DNA of 64,000 bases from Ignavibacteria bacterium (GTDB lineage Bacteria > Bacteroidota > Ignavibacteria > Ignavibacteriales > SURF-24): positions 197,105 to 261,104 of the forward strand of contig JAAXKQ010000003.1 in the NCBI GenBank assembly GCA_025612245.1, given 5' to 3'. A model generated the notes under the pieces. That model was not told the DNA's origin and ran no database searches. It saw nothing but the letters and a program-made list of their open reading frames with translations. Below are positions 1 to 8,571 of this stretch, piece after piece; position 1 is the stretch's first letter; every line of letters starts with the position of its first letter. The translations under genes were made by a program, and so were the position numbers.

Positions 1-1309
1 AGTATGAGAAGATCTTGTTACCCTTTGAATGATACTTGTCTGCCTGATCCTGACGGAGATCCTTCTGAATTACCGCTACATCAAGGAGGTCACCCATAGA
101 GTCATAAGTTTCATAATAGCCCGCGACAAAGACCTTGGCACCTGCTTCATGAACCGCCGTCCATGCAGGCCTCTGGCTTGTGAGTTCGGAGCCTCTGGCC
201 TCGTCAATACCGTAGACATAAAGGTCTTTATATCCGTACTGCGCCATTTTGTCCTTCCAGGATTTTACCTGCGACTTCAGGCTGCTCAGTGCTGAAGAGG
301 AGGTCGGATTGCCTGTACCCAGGCCGATAGTAAAGAGCTTGTCGTTAGGAAGGCCCACTTCTTTTCTTATCTGGAGATCCAAGTCAAGATTGTTGAGTAT
401 CTGGTATGTCGTAGGATAAAGAACTCCGTGGTCCTTTAAGTCCTGCATCTCTTTTTTGTACTGGTCGAGACTCTTTGTAGTATAGGAATACGGTACGCTT
501 ACCCACTTATCGGCATATCCATGGTAGTAGATGCTGTAGGTCAGGCGTGACTGGTCGAGATCGAATGGTAAAACCTCAATTTCAATCGGGAATGAGGTCA
601 CTGTTCCCTGGTCACTCGTAATTGTCATTGTTGTAGTATACTTCCCTGCTACGGCGTCATCGGGAATGTGAACTGTCATCCAGATCTGCCTGTTTGTAGT
701 TCCGTCGAGCGAGAAGGGCTGGAGTGTATCGGCATCCTTTACGGTTACGCTGCTATTGGGGAATGTCCTTCCGGGATCACTTATGTTCTCGTAGTACTGT
801 GAGCCATCTGAATTTTTTGTTACTAAAAGCAGGTTAGTCTGTGCTGAATAGTCAACCTTGATTAGATTGTCGTTTTTTACAAGCACTTCCTGAGTAAGGT
901 GCTTGTCAAGGCCCAGCGCCAGGGCGGACTGCACGGCCGACTGATACCATACTTTAACAATTGACACGTCAAGACGGTTGGCCGGGATTGTAGCCGCACC
1001 GTTCTTGAAATCCGTCCAGTTAAAACGGATGTTGTTGATCTGCCCCTTGGGCTGGATAAACAGCGAGAGGGATTCAAACTCCCCTCTTGCAACACGGACC
1101 GACATCTTTGATATCGGGGTTATTGTAGCCGGAGTATTCTTTCCCGTCAGTTCCTGGTGCAGTGTTGCCGGCATTGAGTATACGTCTAACAAAGCCGCAG
1201 CAGTATTGCTGGCTGATGCAGATTCGTTATTACTCTGTGCAAATATCTGCAGAGTAAGTATGCTGAGGAACAACATTATTACTAGGCCTCGAGTCGTAGT
1301 CTTGGTCAT
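1..1309 (-). CDS. Secreted GH123/DUF4091-like glycoside hydrolase (3' truncated by window edge)
   Basis: An open frame of about 436 codons runs leftward off the window, so the C-terminus is missing. The ATG at 1309 is followed by a signal peptide of about 25 residues ending IFAQ|S. An N-terminal beta-rich region (residues 40-260) and a TIM-barrel-like part with an adjacent Asp-Glu pair (D369-E370, context VYGIDEARG) resemble the DUF4091/GH123 family. That family uses a neighbouring Asp/Glu pair for substrate-assisted hydrolysis of N-acetylhexosaminides; this is family knowledge. The substrate here is inferred only. No sorting domain can be judged because the end is missing. An unrelated secreted TIM-barrel protein remains possible. 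Confidence 0.72.
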   Translation of the reverse strand, partial: MTKTTTRGLVIMLFLSILTLQIFAQSNNESASASNTAAALLDVYSMPATLHQELTGKNTPATITPISKMSVRVARGEFESLSLFIQPKGQINNIRFNWTDFKNGAATIPANRLDVSIVKVWYQSAVQSALALGLDKHLTQEVLVKNDNLIKVDYSAQTNLLLVTKNSDGSQYYENISDPGRTFPNSSVTVKDADTLQPFSLDGTTNRQIWMTVHIPDDAVAGKYTTTMTITSDQGTVTSFPIEIEVLPFDLDQSRLTYSIYYHGYADKWVSVPYSYTTKSLDQYKKEMQDLKDHGVLYPTTYQILNNLDLDLQIRKEVGLPNDKLFTIGLGTGNPTSSSALSSLKSQVKSWKDKMAQYGYKDLYVYGIDEARGSELTSQRPAWTAVHEAGAKVFVAGYYETYDSMGDLLDVAVIQKDLRQDQADKYHSKGNKIFSY

Positions 1310-1662
1310 CTTTTCATTCCTTTTATAATTGATCGTGACTTAGACTAGGCAACTCGGGTGCCATTTCAGGATCCTATGTTATTTTGTGCATAAAAGGGCT
1401 ATTTTCTCCTGTTCCGGCTAAAATTGTTGGCTAATAGTAAACATTTGAAGGATGTTTGAGGGAATAAAATTTACCCTAACTTCTTATCCTACAGCTACTT
1501 ACGTTTACAATAATTTTATAAAGGTCTTTTAAGAAAAAACGGGATTAAGTTAAGCCTTCTCCCTGCACAGGGGGGAAATAAATCAGCAGAAGCTTTACCC
1601 TCGCGTGGGAGAAAAAAAAAGCACCTCAAAAGGTGCCTTGGTCGGATAATTTAACCGGTTAT
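1310..1662. other. Intergenic region between two leftward genes
   Basis: This stretch of about 350 bases holds the terminator of the cyclase gene at 1612-1637 and presumably the promoter of the GH123-like gene, whose start is at 1309. I found no further gene, tRNA or recognisable riboswitch in it. Confidence 0.6.
1612..1637 (-). terminator. Rho-independent terminator of the PAS-cyclase gene
   Basis: Read leftward, GGCACCT and AGGTGC form a stem with a short loop (1621-1637) followed by nine Ts (1612-1620). It lies 26 bases past the stop of the cyclase gene. Confidence 0.9.
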
Positions 1663-2757
1663 TTATATTTTCGGGTTGTCTTCTTCCTGGAGGTTATCTT
1701 TCTGCGGGAGTTGCATCAAGGAATAGATCGACACGGGTTCAGTTTTGCCTTTAACCAGAATTCTCCTGTCAAAAAGGAATCTCTTACTTTCCTGAAGGCG
1801 CGAGAGCGTGGATTCTGTAATAAAAATGGTATTGGGCAAGGCAAGTTTTTCTATTCTGACGGCGGTATTTACAACGTCCCCGATTACGGTCAGTTCCTTC
1901 CTTGCCGGGGTGCCGATTTCAGCCTGAACAACGTTTCCGCTGTTTAAGGCTATCCTGACGTTTATTATTTCCCTGCCTTCATGTATGTAGCGCTGGTTGA
2001 GTTCGCCGAGTGCCTCGAGCATTTTTTCGGCCGCTTTTAAGGCGTCATTTGCGTCCACAAAAACAGCCATCAGGGCGTCCCCGATGAACTTATCTATGTC
2101 GCCGCAGCATTCCTTGATTACGGATTCACAAAGACCAAATATCTCGTTTAGCCTCTGGGCAACCACCTCAGGCGGATGCTTTTCCGAAAGCGCCGTAAAC
2201 TGCACAACGTCCAGGTAAAGTATGGTCATATCGATTTTTCTGGACTTTGTGTCGCTTCCGGAGAGAACCTGAGCCATGACTCTTTCTATTGTGGCGAAGG
2301 AAACATAGCGTTTCAGGATATTATTAAACTTCTCCTGCAGTATCCTGAGATCCTCTTCCTTTGAAATATCGCGGAAGACTTCAACGGCGGCAATAATTTC
2401 ATCATCCTTATTTTTTATGGGGGAAATATGGGCCATCACAGGAAAACGCTTGCCGTTTTTATGCTGCGGATATATTTTAATTTTTGTTGATTTGCCCTGT
2501 GTCAGTGCCAGTTCCAATGGACAGGTATCAATTCCTAAAGGTTCGCCATTTTCATCAATGTGCTTCAGTATGTCCTCGCTGCAACGGTAGCCAAGGACTT
2601 CCTCCGACTTATAGCCGGTCAGGTTTTCAGCGCCTTCATTCCAGAATATAATTTTTCTTTTCTCATCTACAACGTAAACACCGTCTGCAATCCCGTTCAG
2701 CACTACATCAAGCAGTGTATTTTTTCTGCTGATGTACTCTACAGAAACATCATCCAT
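1663..2757 (-). CDS. PAS domain-containing class III adenylate/guanylate cyclase
   Basis: This is a predicted soluble sensor that makes a cyclic nucleotide. A PAS domain (about residues 15-135, with FWNEGAENLTGY) is joined by a coiled-coil linker (about 136-170, ILQEKFNNILKRY) to a class III cyclase domain. Both metal-binding Asp residues are present (LYLDVVQFT and IGDALMAVF), as are the Lys preceding the second one (DKFIGDA) and the Asn/Arg transition-state pair (VVNTAVRIE). The pattern favours ATP as substrate, but guanylate cyclase cannot be excluded. The frame stays open to a TTG at 2811. The ATG at 2757 is chosen because AGAGAGGGAGAG lies just before it. There are no membrane segments. 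The target of the signal is unknown. Confidence 0.88.
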   Translation of the reverse strand: MDDVSVEYISRKNTLLDVVLNGIADGVYVVDEKRKIIFWNEGAENLTGYKSEEVLGYRCSEDILKHIDENGEPLGIDTCPLELALTQGKSTKIKIYPQHKNGKRFPVMAHISPIKNKDDEIIAAVEVFRDISKEEDLRILQEKFNNILKRYVSFATIERVMAQVLSGSDTKSRKIDMTILYLDVVQFTALSEKHPPEVVAQRLNEIFGLCESVIKECCGDIDKFIGDALMAVFVDANDALKAAEKMLEALGELNQRYIHEGREIINVRIALNSGNVVQAEIGTPARKELTVIGDVVNTAVRIEKLALPNTIFITESTLSRLQESKRFLFDRRILVKGKTEPVSIYSLMQLPQKDNLQEEDNPKI

Positions 2758-3037
2758 CGTTTTCTCTCCCTCTCTGATTGTGGCAGGTGATTCTGAAGTA
2801 TTAAATGACAATGATCATTCTCAAAATGGCCTTAAGGAAGGTCACTTTTTTCGCCCTATTTTTATGATATGAAGATTATTAAATAATAGCAACGAGATGC
2901 GCACAAATAAAAAATATTTTTATAATTTTTTCTGTTTTTCCCGTGCGGTGTAAAAAGAAGTTACCCGCATTGGAATTGTTAATGAAACGGATAGATATTA
3001 TTATACTTCTGGACGTGGTCTTACAGGAGGAAATGGT

Positions 3038-3214
3038 ATGCTGTACCTTGTACTTTTCGCCATACTTTGCGTTCTAGCAGGCTTCCTTCTTTCTATGCCT
3101 AAAGCCTTTGGAAGCTTATCCGGGCAGATCCAGGCAAAGTATATATATTTCCAAATAATTGTGATTTATATCGTTCTTATCTGGCTTCTGGTAAGACGTC
3201 TGATTCAAACGTAA
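3038..3214 (+). CDS. Small membrane protein, 58 residues
   Basis: The ATG at 3038 follows a near-perfect Shine-Dalgarno (ACAGGAGG, spacing about 8) and opens 58 codons to a TAA. The product has two hydrophobic segments, about residues 2-18 (LYLVLFAILCVLAG) and 36-50 (YFQIIVIYIVLIWLL). A short loop with GSLSGQIQAK separates them and the C-terminus is basic (RRLIQT). I do not recognise the family. It stands alone between the leftward cyclase and the CPBP protease gene. The strong ribosome site and the two-helix hairpin topology are the case for it being real. Confidence 0.6.
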   Translation: MLYLVLFAILCVLAGFLLSMPKAFGSLSGQIQAKYIYFQIIVIYIVLIWLLVRRLIQT

Positions 3215-3545
3215 CAATAAAAACACACGGCGAAAGCAGCTTCCAGGGGAGAGAAAAGTTTTCCGGCTCAATTACTTCCGGAAAAAACTTCTCCGGATAA
3301 AGCTCCCCAAATTCAGGCAAATTTAGTATAGTTTTTTTCAAAACCCTCAGTTTACACCTACCTAAAACATTTCTTCAGATCCGATTTTGCAGTTGTCCAT
3401 GTTTGCTGCATTATTTAACTTTATTAAGCTCAAGCTTAAATTTAGTTACTATAGTCATGAAGAAATGATATTGATTGGCTTTTCTGCATCCGGAATTTTC
3501 AGAAACCAGGCACCTGAATTATTTAACCGCATTTGGGGGAAATTA
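3215..3545. other. Region upstream of the CPBP protease gene
   Basis: This holds the leader of the CPBP gene. The protease frame stays open upstream through in-frame ATGs at 3399 and 3465 and a TTG at 3387, but none of these has a good ribosome site. Nothing else is recognised. Confidence 0.4.
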
Positions 3546-4337
3546 ATGGAAACTGAGAACGCAGGAAAAGAGATACCTGCTGCGAAGAACTTCTTTAAGG
3601 CAGTAACACTTTTAGCAAGCTTCTTTTTACTGGTAACACTTCTAAATCTGCTCCTGTACTTTCCGGCAAAATTCTTTCACCTGCTTCCGGACTTAAGATC
3701 ATTGTTTTCCCAGGCCTTGGCATTAGTGATACTAATCTTTCTCCAGAAGCCCCAGGCAGGTTTATGCAGAACTTTTTTTAATGTAAAAGCCCCTGTGCAG
3801 TTATATTTCATTATCGTACTGCTCTCCATTCTGCTGATGATAACAATGCTCCCTCTGGTTTCAAAACTCCCGGTCATCTATGATGCAAAAGAGGCATTCA
3901 ATGGGTTAAGTCTATCATTCCTGGTTGCCTATGGGGCCCTTGTTGTACCGATTCTTGAAGAAATTTTCTTTAGGGGAATAATTCTTGGGGACTTCCTCAG
4001 GATATATTCCAGTAAGAAGGCAATAATATATTCTGGCATCTTATTCGGGGCAGTCCATATAAACCCGCCCATGATTTTATTTGCATTTACCGGAGGACTA
4101 ATTTTAGGATGGCTTTACTGCAAAACAGGAACGCTTGTTCCCTGCATCGTATTGCACGCAACAACAAACGCCTTAAATGGAGTAATTTATCATTATCTTT
4201 CTCCTAGTGGAGCAATATTTGGCACGCATGGGTTCTTATACGTCATTTTTTATTTGGTCAGCCTTTCTTTACTGGTCGCCAGTCTAATATTTACAAACAG
4301 GCTTTTTAAGAAAGAAGAGCTTAAGGAGGCGCTTTAA
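3546..4337 (+). CDS. CPBP family intramembrane glutamic endopeptidase
   Basis: An integral membrane protease of the CAAX/CPBP (ABI) family with about seven or eight hydrophobic segments. The diagnostic motifs are in order: EEIFFRG (catalytic Glu pair and Arg), then FGAVHINPP (His), then HATTNALNG (His/Asn). The 263-residue form from ATG 3546 (preceded by GGGGGAA) matches the usual family size. The in-frame codons upstream would add about 50 residues of no clear homology. Members process prenylated or bacteriocin-like substrates or act in membrane-protein quality control; nothing nearby names the substrate here. A terminator follows at 4431. Confidence 0.85.
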   Translation: METENAGKEIPAAKNFFKAVTLLASFFLLVTLLNLLLYFPAKFFHLLPDLRSLFSQALALVILIFLQKPQAGLCRTFFNVKAPVQLYFIIVLLSILLMITMLPLVSKLPVIYDAKEAFNGLSLSFLVAYGALVVPILEEIFFRGIILGDFLRIYSSKKAIIYSGILFGAVHINPPMILFAFTGGLILGWLYCKTGTLVPCIVLHATTNALNGVIYHYLSPSGAIFGTHGFLYVIFYLVSLSLLVASLIFTNRLFKKEELKEAL

Positions 4338-4430
4338 TCTGACTTTTAGTACTTTCTGCTATTCTGAAAGCACGGGTCCTGTTAAAGCTGTAAAGGATAA
4401 AGGTACCCAGGAGGCTCCTGATAAAAGAAA

Positions 4431-4464
4431 AGCTCAGTGAATTCAAAAATTCACTGAGCTTTTT
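4431..4464 (+). terminator. Rho-independent terminator after the CPBP gene
   Basis: A 13-base stem (AGCTCAGTGAATT with AATTCACTGAGCT) and a 4-base loop are followed by TTTTT. It lies about 95 bases past the protease stop. A-rich sequence on the left side may let it work in both directions. Confidence 0.88.
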
Positions 4465-4513
4465 AATTCTAGTCAGATTTCACGCTCAAGAGCATCGCCT
4501 TGAGAGGTATTTG

Positions 4514-4586
<73 letters not shown>

Positions 4587-4610
4587 CTGACACGTATAAG
4601 GGATACTAAA

Positions 4611-4649
4611 TGGAAGACGTTGGCTTTTAAGACTTCAATCTTCCATTTT
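4611..4649 (-). terminator. Possible hairpin terminator after the COX24-like gene
   Basis: ATGGAAGA and TCTTCCAT form an 8-base stem around a loop of about 20 bases, just past the leftward stop at 4661. The T-run on the leftward side is poor, so this is a weak call. Confidence 0.3.
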
Positions 4650-4660
4650 TCACCAGTATA

Positions 4661-4756
4661 CTATCTTAATTTTTTCTTATGTCTGTTCTTCCTAAGTCTT
4701 TTTTTACGCTTGTGCGTTGCCATTTTATGACGTTTACGTTTTTTACCGCAGGGCAT
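4661..4756 (-). CDS. AURKAIP1/COX24 domain-containing small basic protein (31 residues)
   Basis: This 31-codon gene starts at ATG 4756 behind a strong ribosome site (GAAAGGAGG). The product is almost entirely Lys, Arg and His. It begins MPCGKKRKRHKMATHKRKK, which matches the short COX24_C/AURKAIP1-type proteins found throughout Bacteroidota and relatives and thought to belong to the small ribosomal subunit. That role is family knowledge; the match here is by motif. It is 12 bases downstream of the zinc-ribbon/TPR gene and is probably co-transcribed with it and HU. It is easily missed because of its size. Confidence 0.85.
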   Translation of the reverse strand: MPCGKKRKRHKMATHKRKKRLRKNRHKKKLR

Positions 4757-4768
4757 TTAAACCTCCTT

Positions 4769-5704
4769 TCATTTATGTGAATCTAATAATTCTTTTGCTT
4801 TCTTTCCAATCTCTGTTGTTGGATCTATTGTCACGGCCTTGTTCCACCAGATTTTTGCCGAATCGATACTTCCGGAAGCAAGGTTGATAATTCCCATATT
4901 AAAATTAGCTATCTGATGCCTTGGATTTATAGCAAGTCCTTTTCTCATTCTCGTCTTTGCAACATTGTACTGCTGCATCTCATAATAAACCACACCTAAA
5001 TCCACCTGTACATCGGCATTCATCGGATTCTTTCTTAAATACATCTGGTAATAAGGAACTGACCTATCCTTCATGCCTGAATCATTTAGCAGGTGAGCCA
5101 GTTCCAGAACTGTATTAAGATTTGTTGAATCCTTCCTTACTGCGGCTTCGAGCTCGTTTATCCTCTGCACATTTTCCAGGCTCATTGCAGGGTTACCTGC
5201 CTGTTCCTGCACGTTATTTCCATTTGAGCTTTCCGAACTGCTGAATACCCCGGCTCCCCACATAATCAAAACGCCAACAACCAACAGTCCTGCTATCATT
5301 CCCCAAAGCTGCACCGGACTCATCTTTTTGCCTGAAGATGCAGGCATTGCCTGTGGGGGTTTCTGTGCCTGGACTTTTTTTGCCGGTGGCGCCTGCTGAG
5401 GCTTTGGTTTCTGAACGGGGGCCTTAGCTTTAGGTTCTGCCGAGAGCTCTTTCAGAGGGGACTTTACTTCCCTTTTCTCACCGGTTTTTTCCCTTCCGGT
5501 TACTTTTGCTCCGCAAGAGGGGCAAAACAGAGAACCATCAGGTACTTCCTCACCGCATACATCACATATAATATACTTCTTTAATTCCTCAATTTCATCT
5601 TTTCCTGAATTATTCTCCTGAAACCCCTTCAAATCAACTCCGCAGGAAGGGCAGAAATTATATTCCTTATCAAGAGGATAATTACAATTCGGGCATTGTG
5701 TCAT
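4769..5704 (-). CDS. Zinc-ribbon, single-TM, TPR protein
   Basis: The N-terminus carries two four-Cys zinc ribbons (CPNCNYPL...FCPSCG and CDVCGEEV...FCPSCG; residues 4-65). A low-complexity linker rich in Lys, Pro, Gln and Ala (about 70-130) follows, then one membrane helix (about 135-155, GMIAGLLVVGVLIMWGAG), then three or four TPR repeats (about 180-305). The ribbons would face the cytoplasm and the TPRs the periplasm. Its ATG overlaps the stop of the HU gene by four bases (5701-5704), so the two are translationally coupled. The partner and function are unknown. The layout suggests a membrane scaffold. Confidence 0.78.
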   Translation of the reverse strand: MTQCPNCNYPLDKEYNFCPSCGVDLKGFQENNSGKDEIEELKKYIICDVCGEEVPDGSLFCPSCGAKVTGREKTGEKREVKSPLKELSAEPKAKAPVQKPKPQQAPPAKKVQAQKPPQAMPASSGKKMSPVQLWGMIAGLLVVGVLIMWGAGVFSSSESSNGNNVQEQAGNPAMSLENVQRINELEAAVRKDSTNLNTVLELAHLLNDSGMKDRSVPYYQMYLRKNPMNADVQVDLGVVYYEMQQYNVAKTRMRKGLAINPRHQIANFNMGIINLASGSIDSAKIWWNKAVTIDPTTEIGKKAKELLDSHK

Positions 5705-6009
5705 TTATTAACAACCAGTCTTTCTTCTTTTAAACCTTTATCAACGATCGCCTTAAAGTCCTTTGAGAACTTAAAACTCGGGACGTAATGCTCTTCGACG
5801 AATACTTTCTCACCTGTTTTGGGATTTCTGGCCAGACGGGCTTTTTTCTTTCTAACTTTATAGCTCCCGAAACCTCTGATCTCTATTCCTTTTCCCTCTT
5901 TTAAGGCCTCTATAACGGTATTCAGGAAGCCTTCGACAATAGCTTCAGTTTCTAATTTCGTAACTCCAGTTCCCAGTGCTATTTTTTCTACTATATCCGC
6001 CTTTGTCAT
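5701..6009 (-). CDS. HU/IHF family DNA-binding protein
   Basis: A 102-residue histone-like protein that binds and bends DNA as a dimer. It has the N-terminal helical dimerisation part (MTKADIVEKIALGTGV) and the beta-arm signature GFGSYKVRKKKARLARNPKTG, whose core is ARNPKTGE, with the usual Pro at the arm tip. The length is slightly over the usual 90-95 because of the C-terminal tail EERLVVNK. It is first in a leftward operon with the zinc-ribbon/TPR protein and the COX24-like peptide. HU and IHF subtypes cannot be separated with confidence. Confidence 0.93.
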   Translation of the reverse strand: MTKADIVEKIALGTGVTKLETEAIVEGFLNTVIEALKEGKGIEIRGFGSYKVRKKKARLARNPKTGEKVFVEEHYVPSFKFSKDFKAIVDKGLKEERLVVNK

Positions 6010-6241
6010 TATCAGCCCTTAAATTTCCATGTTTGTTTGAACAACTTTTCTATTAAAGTGCAGTAAGTTATTAAATTTTTTCATAAAATCCAACAAAATA
6101 AGTTCATAACTCGTTTAGATTCTGATGCTTAGGTTCGGATTATTTCAAATCACAACTTTCATGTCTCAAAATGATATCACTTCTCAATTTGAAACCACCT
6201 GTAAAATAAATTTATTTGTTTTTGCCCTGTGTCACAATATT

Positions 6242-6263
6242 CTCAATTGGCACAGGAATTGAG
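6242..6263. repeat. Inverted repeat upstream of the 6296 gene
   Basis: A 7-base perfect inverted repeat (CTCAATT and AATTGAG) with an 8-base spacer sits 33 bases upstream of the start at 6296. It could be an operator. No factor can be named. Confidence 0.35.
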
Positions 6264-6295
6264 TTTATTCCTGAAAAATCAATTGGGAGTAAAAA

Positions 6296-6745
6296 ATGGG
6301 TTTGTTACCAATTATCGGGAAAGCAGTCGGGTTATTTTCATTCTTGAGCATTACTGCTATTGCAATTTCATATATAATGTATAAAATGAGGGGCCCTAAG
6401 AATAAGCCTTATAACGACAGAAAACCTTTTAATAATTACCCGGTGCAGCAGAACTATATGCCGGCACTTCAGACTTCGTCATTTGAGACTCCGGCCTTCC
6501 AGAGCCCGGCGTATCAGAACGTACACTACAATGCCGAGGCTTATAATGAAAGAGCTGAGCTTCCGGAAAGAAGAATTCTCCCGGAAAGGCAGTACGTCCA
6601 GGAAAGGATGAACGTTCCGGAAAGAAGACAGGAAATGAAGTCTTCCCCAAGACAACAGAGCAAATTCCAGCTACTTCACTCAACGGAAGACGGCGAAATC
6701 AAGGCTTATCAACTCCCTACCGGCGGCTACAAATATTTTGCATAA
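6296..6745 (+). CDS. Unknown single-pass membrane protein with charged repeat region
   Basis: A 149-residue protein of no family I recognise. One N-terminal membrane helix (about residues 5-29, IIGKAVGLFSFLSITAIAIS) is followed by a Pro/Gln/Tyr/Asn-rich stretch. Then comes a repetitive charged region with recurring LPER/VPER/QERM units (about 82-110) and a C-terminus containing GEIKAYQLPTGGYKYFA. It looks anchored with a disordered cytoplasmic or periplasmic tail. The start follows TTGGGAGTAAAAA. A strong terminator follows at 6776, so it is a single-gene unit. The low complexity makes homology searches unreliable. Confidence 0.65.
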   Translation: MGLLPIIGKAVGLFSFLSITAIAISYIMYKMRGPKNKPYNDRKPFNNYPVQQNYMPALQTSSFETPAFQSPAYQNVHYNAEAYNERAELPERRILPERQYVQERMNVPERRQEMKSSPRQQSKFQLLHSTEDGEIKAYQLPTGGYKYFA

Positions 6746-6775
6746 ATTAAACTGAAACCAGATTCCATCTGACTA

Positions 6776-6803
6776 AAAAGCCGGGCAACTTGCCCGGCTT
6801 TTT
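6776..6803. terminator. Bidirectional Rho-independent terminator
   Basis: The stem is GCCGGGCAA/TTGCCCGGC, with AAAAA on the left and TTTTTG on the right. It can end both the rightward 6296 gene and the leftward TPR gene that stops at 6832. Confidence 0.9.
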
Positions 6804-6831
6804 GTTTTTCAGATCTCAGCTAAAATTTATT

Positions 6832-8445
6832 TCATAATTTGCTTTTAGCCTCGGCAACCAGCTTTGTCAGCTGCGCGCGGAATGACTCGTCGAGCCTTAT
6901 GGTAGACTCCCAGTCGTTTACCGCGTTTCTATAGCTCCGCATCTGATAGAAAATCAAGCCGCGGAGGAAATGAGCCTTGGCGTGATTAGGACTTAAACCA
7001 ATTACCTTATTAAGGTCATCCATTGCCTCGTTATAATTTTCCAGGTTTTTATTTGCATTAGCCCTCATAAAGTACTTTGCCGGATCATTCGGCTCTAGGT
7101 TAATGGCCTTGGAAAAATCCAGTATTGCCCCGTAGTAATCGCTTAAAGCGTATTTCATCCTTCCGCGCGCCATGTAAGCTTCCGAATAGTTCGGATTCAT
7201 GAGAGCTTTGGTAAAGTCGGCAATTGCCCCGTAATTATCCTGCAGCAGCGCCTTGGAGTTGCCCCGGTTCAGGTAATATTGGTAGTTCTCTGGGTTAAGC
7301 TCCAGCGCCCTGGAAAAATCCTTAATTGCGCCGTTGAAATCCTTCAGCCTGTGTTTTGCCATTCCCCTGCCGTTAAAAGCATCAGCCGATTCGGGGCAGA
7401 GTTCAATTGCTTTTGAAAAATGTTCCAGCGCAATACGGCAGTTCTTAAAGTTATTTTCAAGAAGCCCAAGGTTGTAGAAGATCTCATAGCTCGAGGAGTT
7501 AAGGCTGAGGGCTTTCATGTAGTCGTCCCTTGCACCCTCATAGTCGAAGAGTATTCTCCTGACATCCCCCCGTCTCATGTATGCCGTATAGTCCTGCGGG
7601 AAAGAATCTATCATTTGAGTAAAATCGCTTTCAGCTCCTTCGAAATCCCTTTTAAGGAGCTTAACAGAAGCCCTCAGCTCATAGCCCTTTGCATATGCCG
7701 GGTCTACCTTAAAGAGATCTTCCAGTAAAGAAAGCATCTCGTCGAAGTCTTCCTGCTTACTTTTAATTAGCGCCATGTAATAAATGGCATCCGGGCTTTT
7801 AGGTTTAATTTCAACGGCCTTTCTGAAGTTTTCCAGTGCGGAAGGGTAATTTTCCATTTCAAAATCAATTCTTCCCCTTAAAAAGTAGGAATTGGCGTGT
7901 GAGGGGTTGATCTTAATGGCCTTATTAAGATCCAGCAGGGCTTTCTTATAGTCCTGCAGCTTAAATTTGATGCGGCCCATGGAATAGAAAATGCCGGGGT
8001 TATCGGCGTGCAGTTCGGCTGCTGAGGCATAATCCTCACCTGCGCCGGCTAAATCTCCCGCATTTTCCCTCAACTCCCCTCTCTTCAGGTATGCAAGTGC
8101 ACTTTTTGAATTGCTAAGGATAAATTTATCATAGTCAGCAAGCGCCCCTTCCTTGTCCCCGAGTCCGCTTTTTGCCATGCCGCGGTTGTAATAAACCTTA
8201 ACGGAATAGGCTGGATCGATTTTTACGACGCTGTTAAAATCCCCAACGGCGCCCTCAAAATTTTCCAGGAAAAGGTTGGATAGCCCCCTTCCGTAAAGAG
8301 CCTGTATGTTGTTGGGCTCTTCCTGAAGTACCCTGCCGTATATTTCAACTGCCTCTTTATATTCACCTGCAGTATACTTTGCGGATGCCGCTTTAAGCAG
8401 CTTCTCCGACTCGTTCTTTGAGAACATTTCTTTCAGAAACCCCAT
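6832..8445 (-). CDS. Large tetratricopeptide-repeat protein
   Basis: A 537-residue protein built almost wholly of about fifteen 34-residue TPR units (for example NYSEAYMARGRMKYALSDYY and NPENYQYYLNRGNSKALLQ). No signal peptide is evident: the N-terminus MGFLKEMFSKNESEKLL is charged and amphipathic. It is therefore probably a cytoplasmic or peripherally attached scaffold. Repeat edges such as GAIKDFSRALEL and GAILDFSKAINL recur with few changes, which suggests recent internal duplication. It sits between an unknown membrane protein and an S9 peptidase and has its own transcription unit. No enzymatic domain is visible. Confidence 0.85.
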   Translation of the reverse strand: MGFLKEMFSKNESEKLLKAASAKYTAGEYKEAVEIYGRVLQEEPNNIQALYGRGLSNLFLENFEGAVGDFNSVVKIDPAYSVKVYYNRGMAKSGLGDKEGALADYDKFILSNSKSALAYLKRGELRENAGDLAGAGEDYASAAELHADNPGIFYSMGRIKFKLQDYKKALLDLNKAIKINPSHANSYFLRGRIDFEMENYPSALENFRKAVEIKPKSPDAIYYMALIKSKQEDFDEMLSLLEDLFKVDPAYAKGYELRASVKLLKRDFEGAESDFTQMIDSFPQDYTAYMRRGDVRRILFDYEGARDDYMKALSLNSSSYEIFYNLGLLENNFKNCRIALEHFSKAIELCPESADAFNGRGMAKHRLKDFNGAIKDFSRALELNPENYQYYLNRGNSKALLQDNYGAIADFTKALMNPNYSEAYMARGRMKYALSDYYGAILDFSKAINLEPNDPAKYFMRANANKNLENYNEAMDDLNKVIGLSPNHAKAHFLRGLIFYQMRSYRNAVNDWESTIRLDESFRAQLTKLVAEAKSKL

Positions 8446-8481
8446 AGTTCACCACCAGTTTTTCTTTGTCACACAGGAGTT

Positions 8482-8543
8482 AAAAAAAGAGAAAAAGAGC
8501 AGCCGGGATTTCCGTAGGACGGTCATCTTTTGCTCTTTTTCTC
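8482..8543 (-). terminator. Two-tier Rho-independent terminator of the S9 peptidase gene
   Basis: Read leftward, a 13-base stem (GAGAAAAAGAGCA with TGCTCTTTTTCTC) encloses a 29-base loop that contains its own small hairpin (CCGT-CCT-ACGG). The outer stem is followed by seven Ts. It lies 29 bases past the peptidase stop. Confidence 0.75.
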
Positions 8544-8571
8544 ATGCACAAAATTTATAATAAATTGTTTG

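Noticed and set aside
1310-1611. Riboswitch upstream of the GH123-like gene
   Set aside because: The leader has no conserved core that I can match to a known class, including c-di-GMP-type elements.
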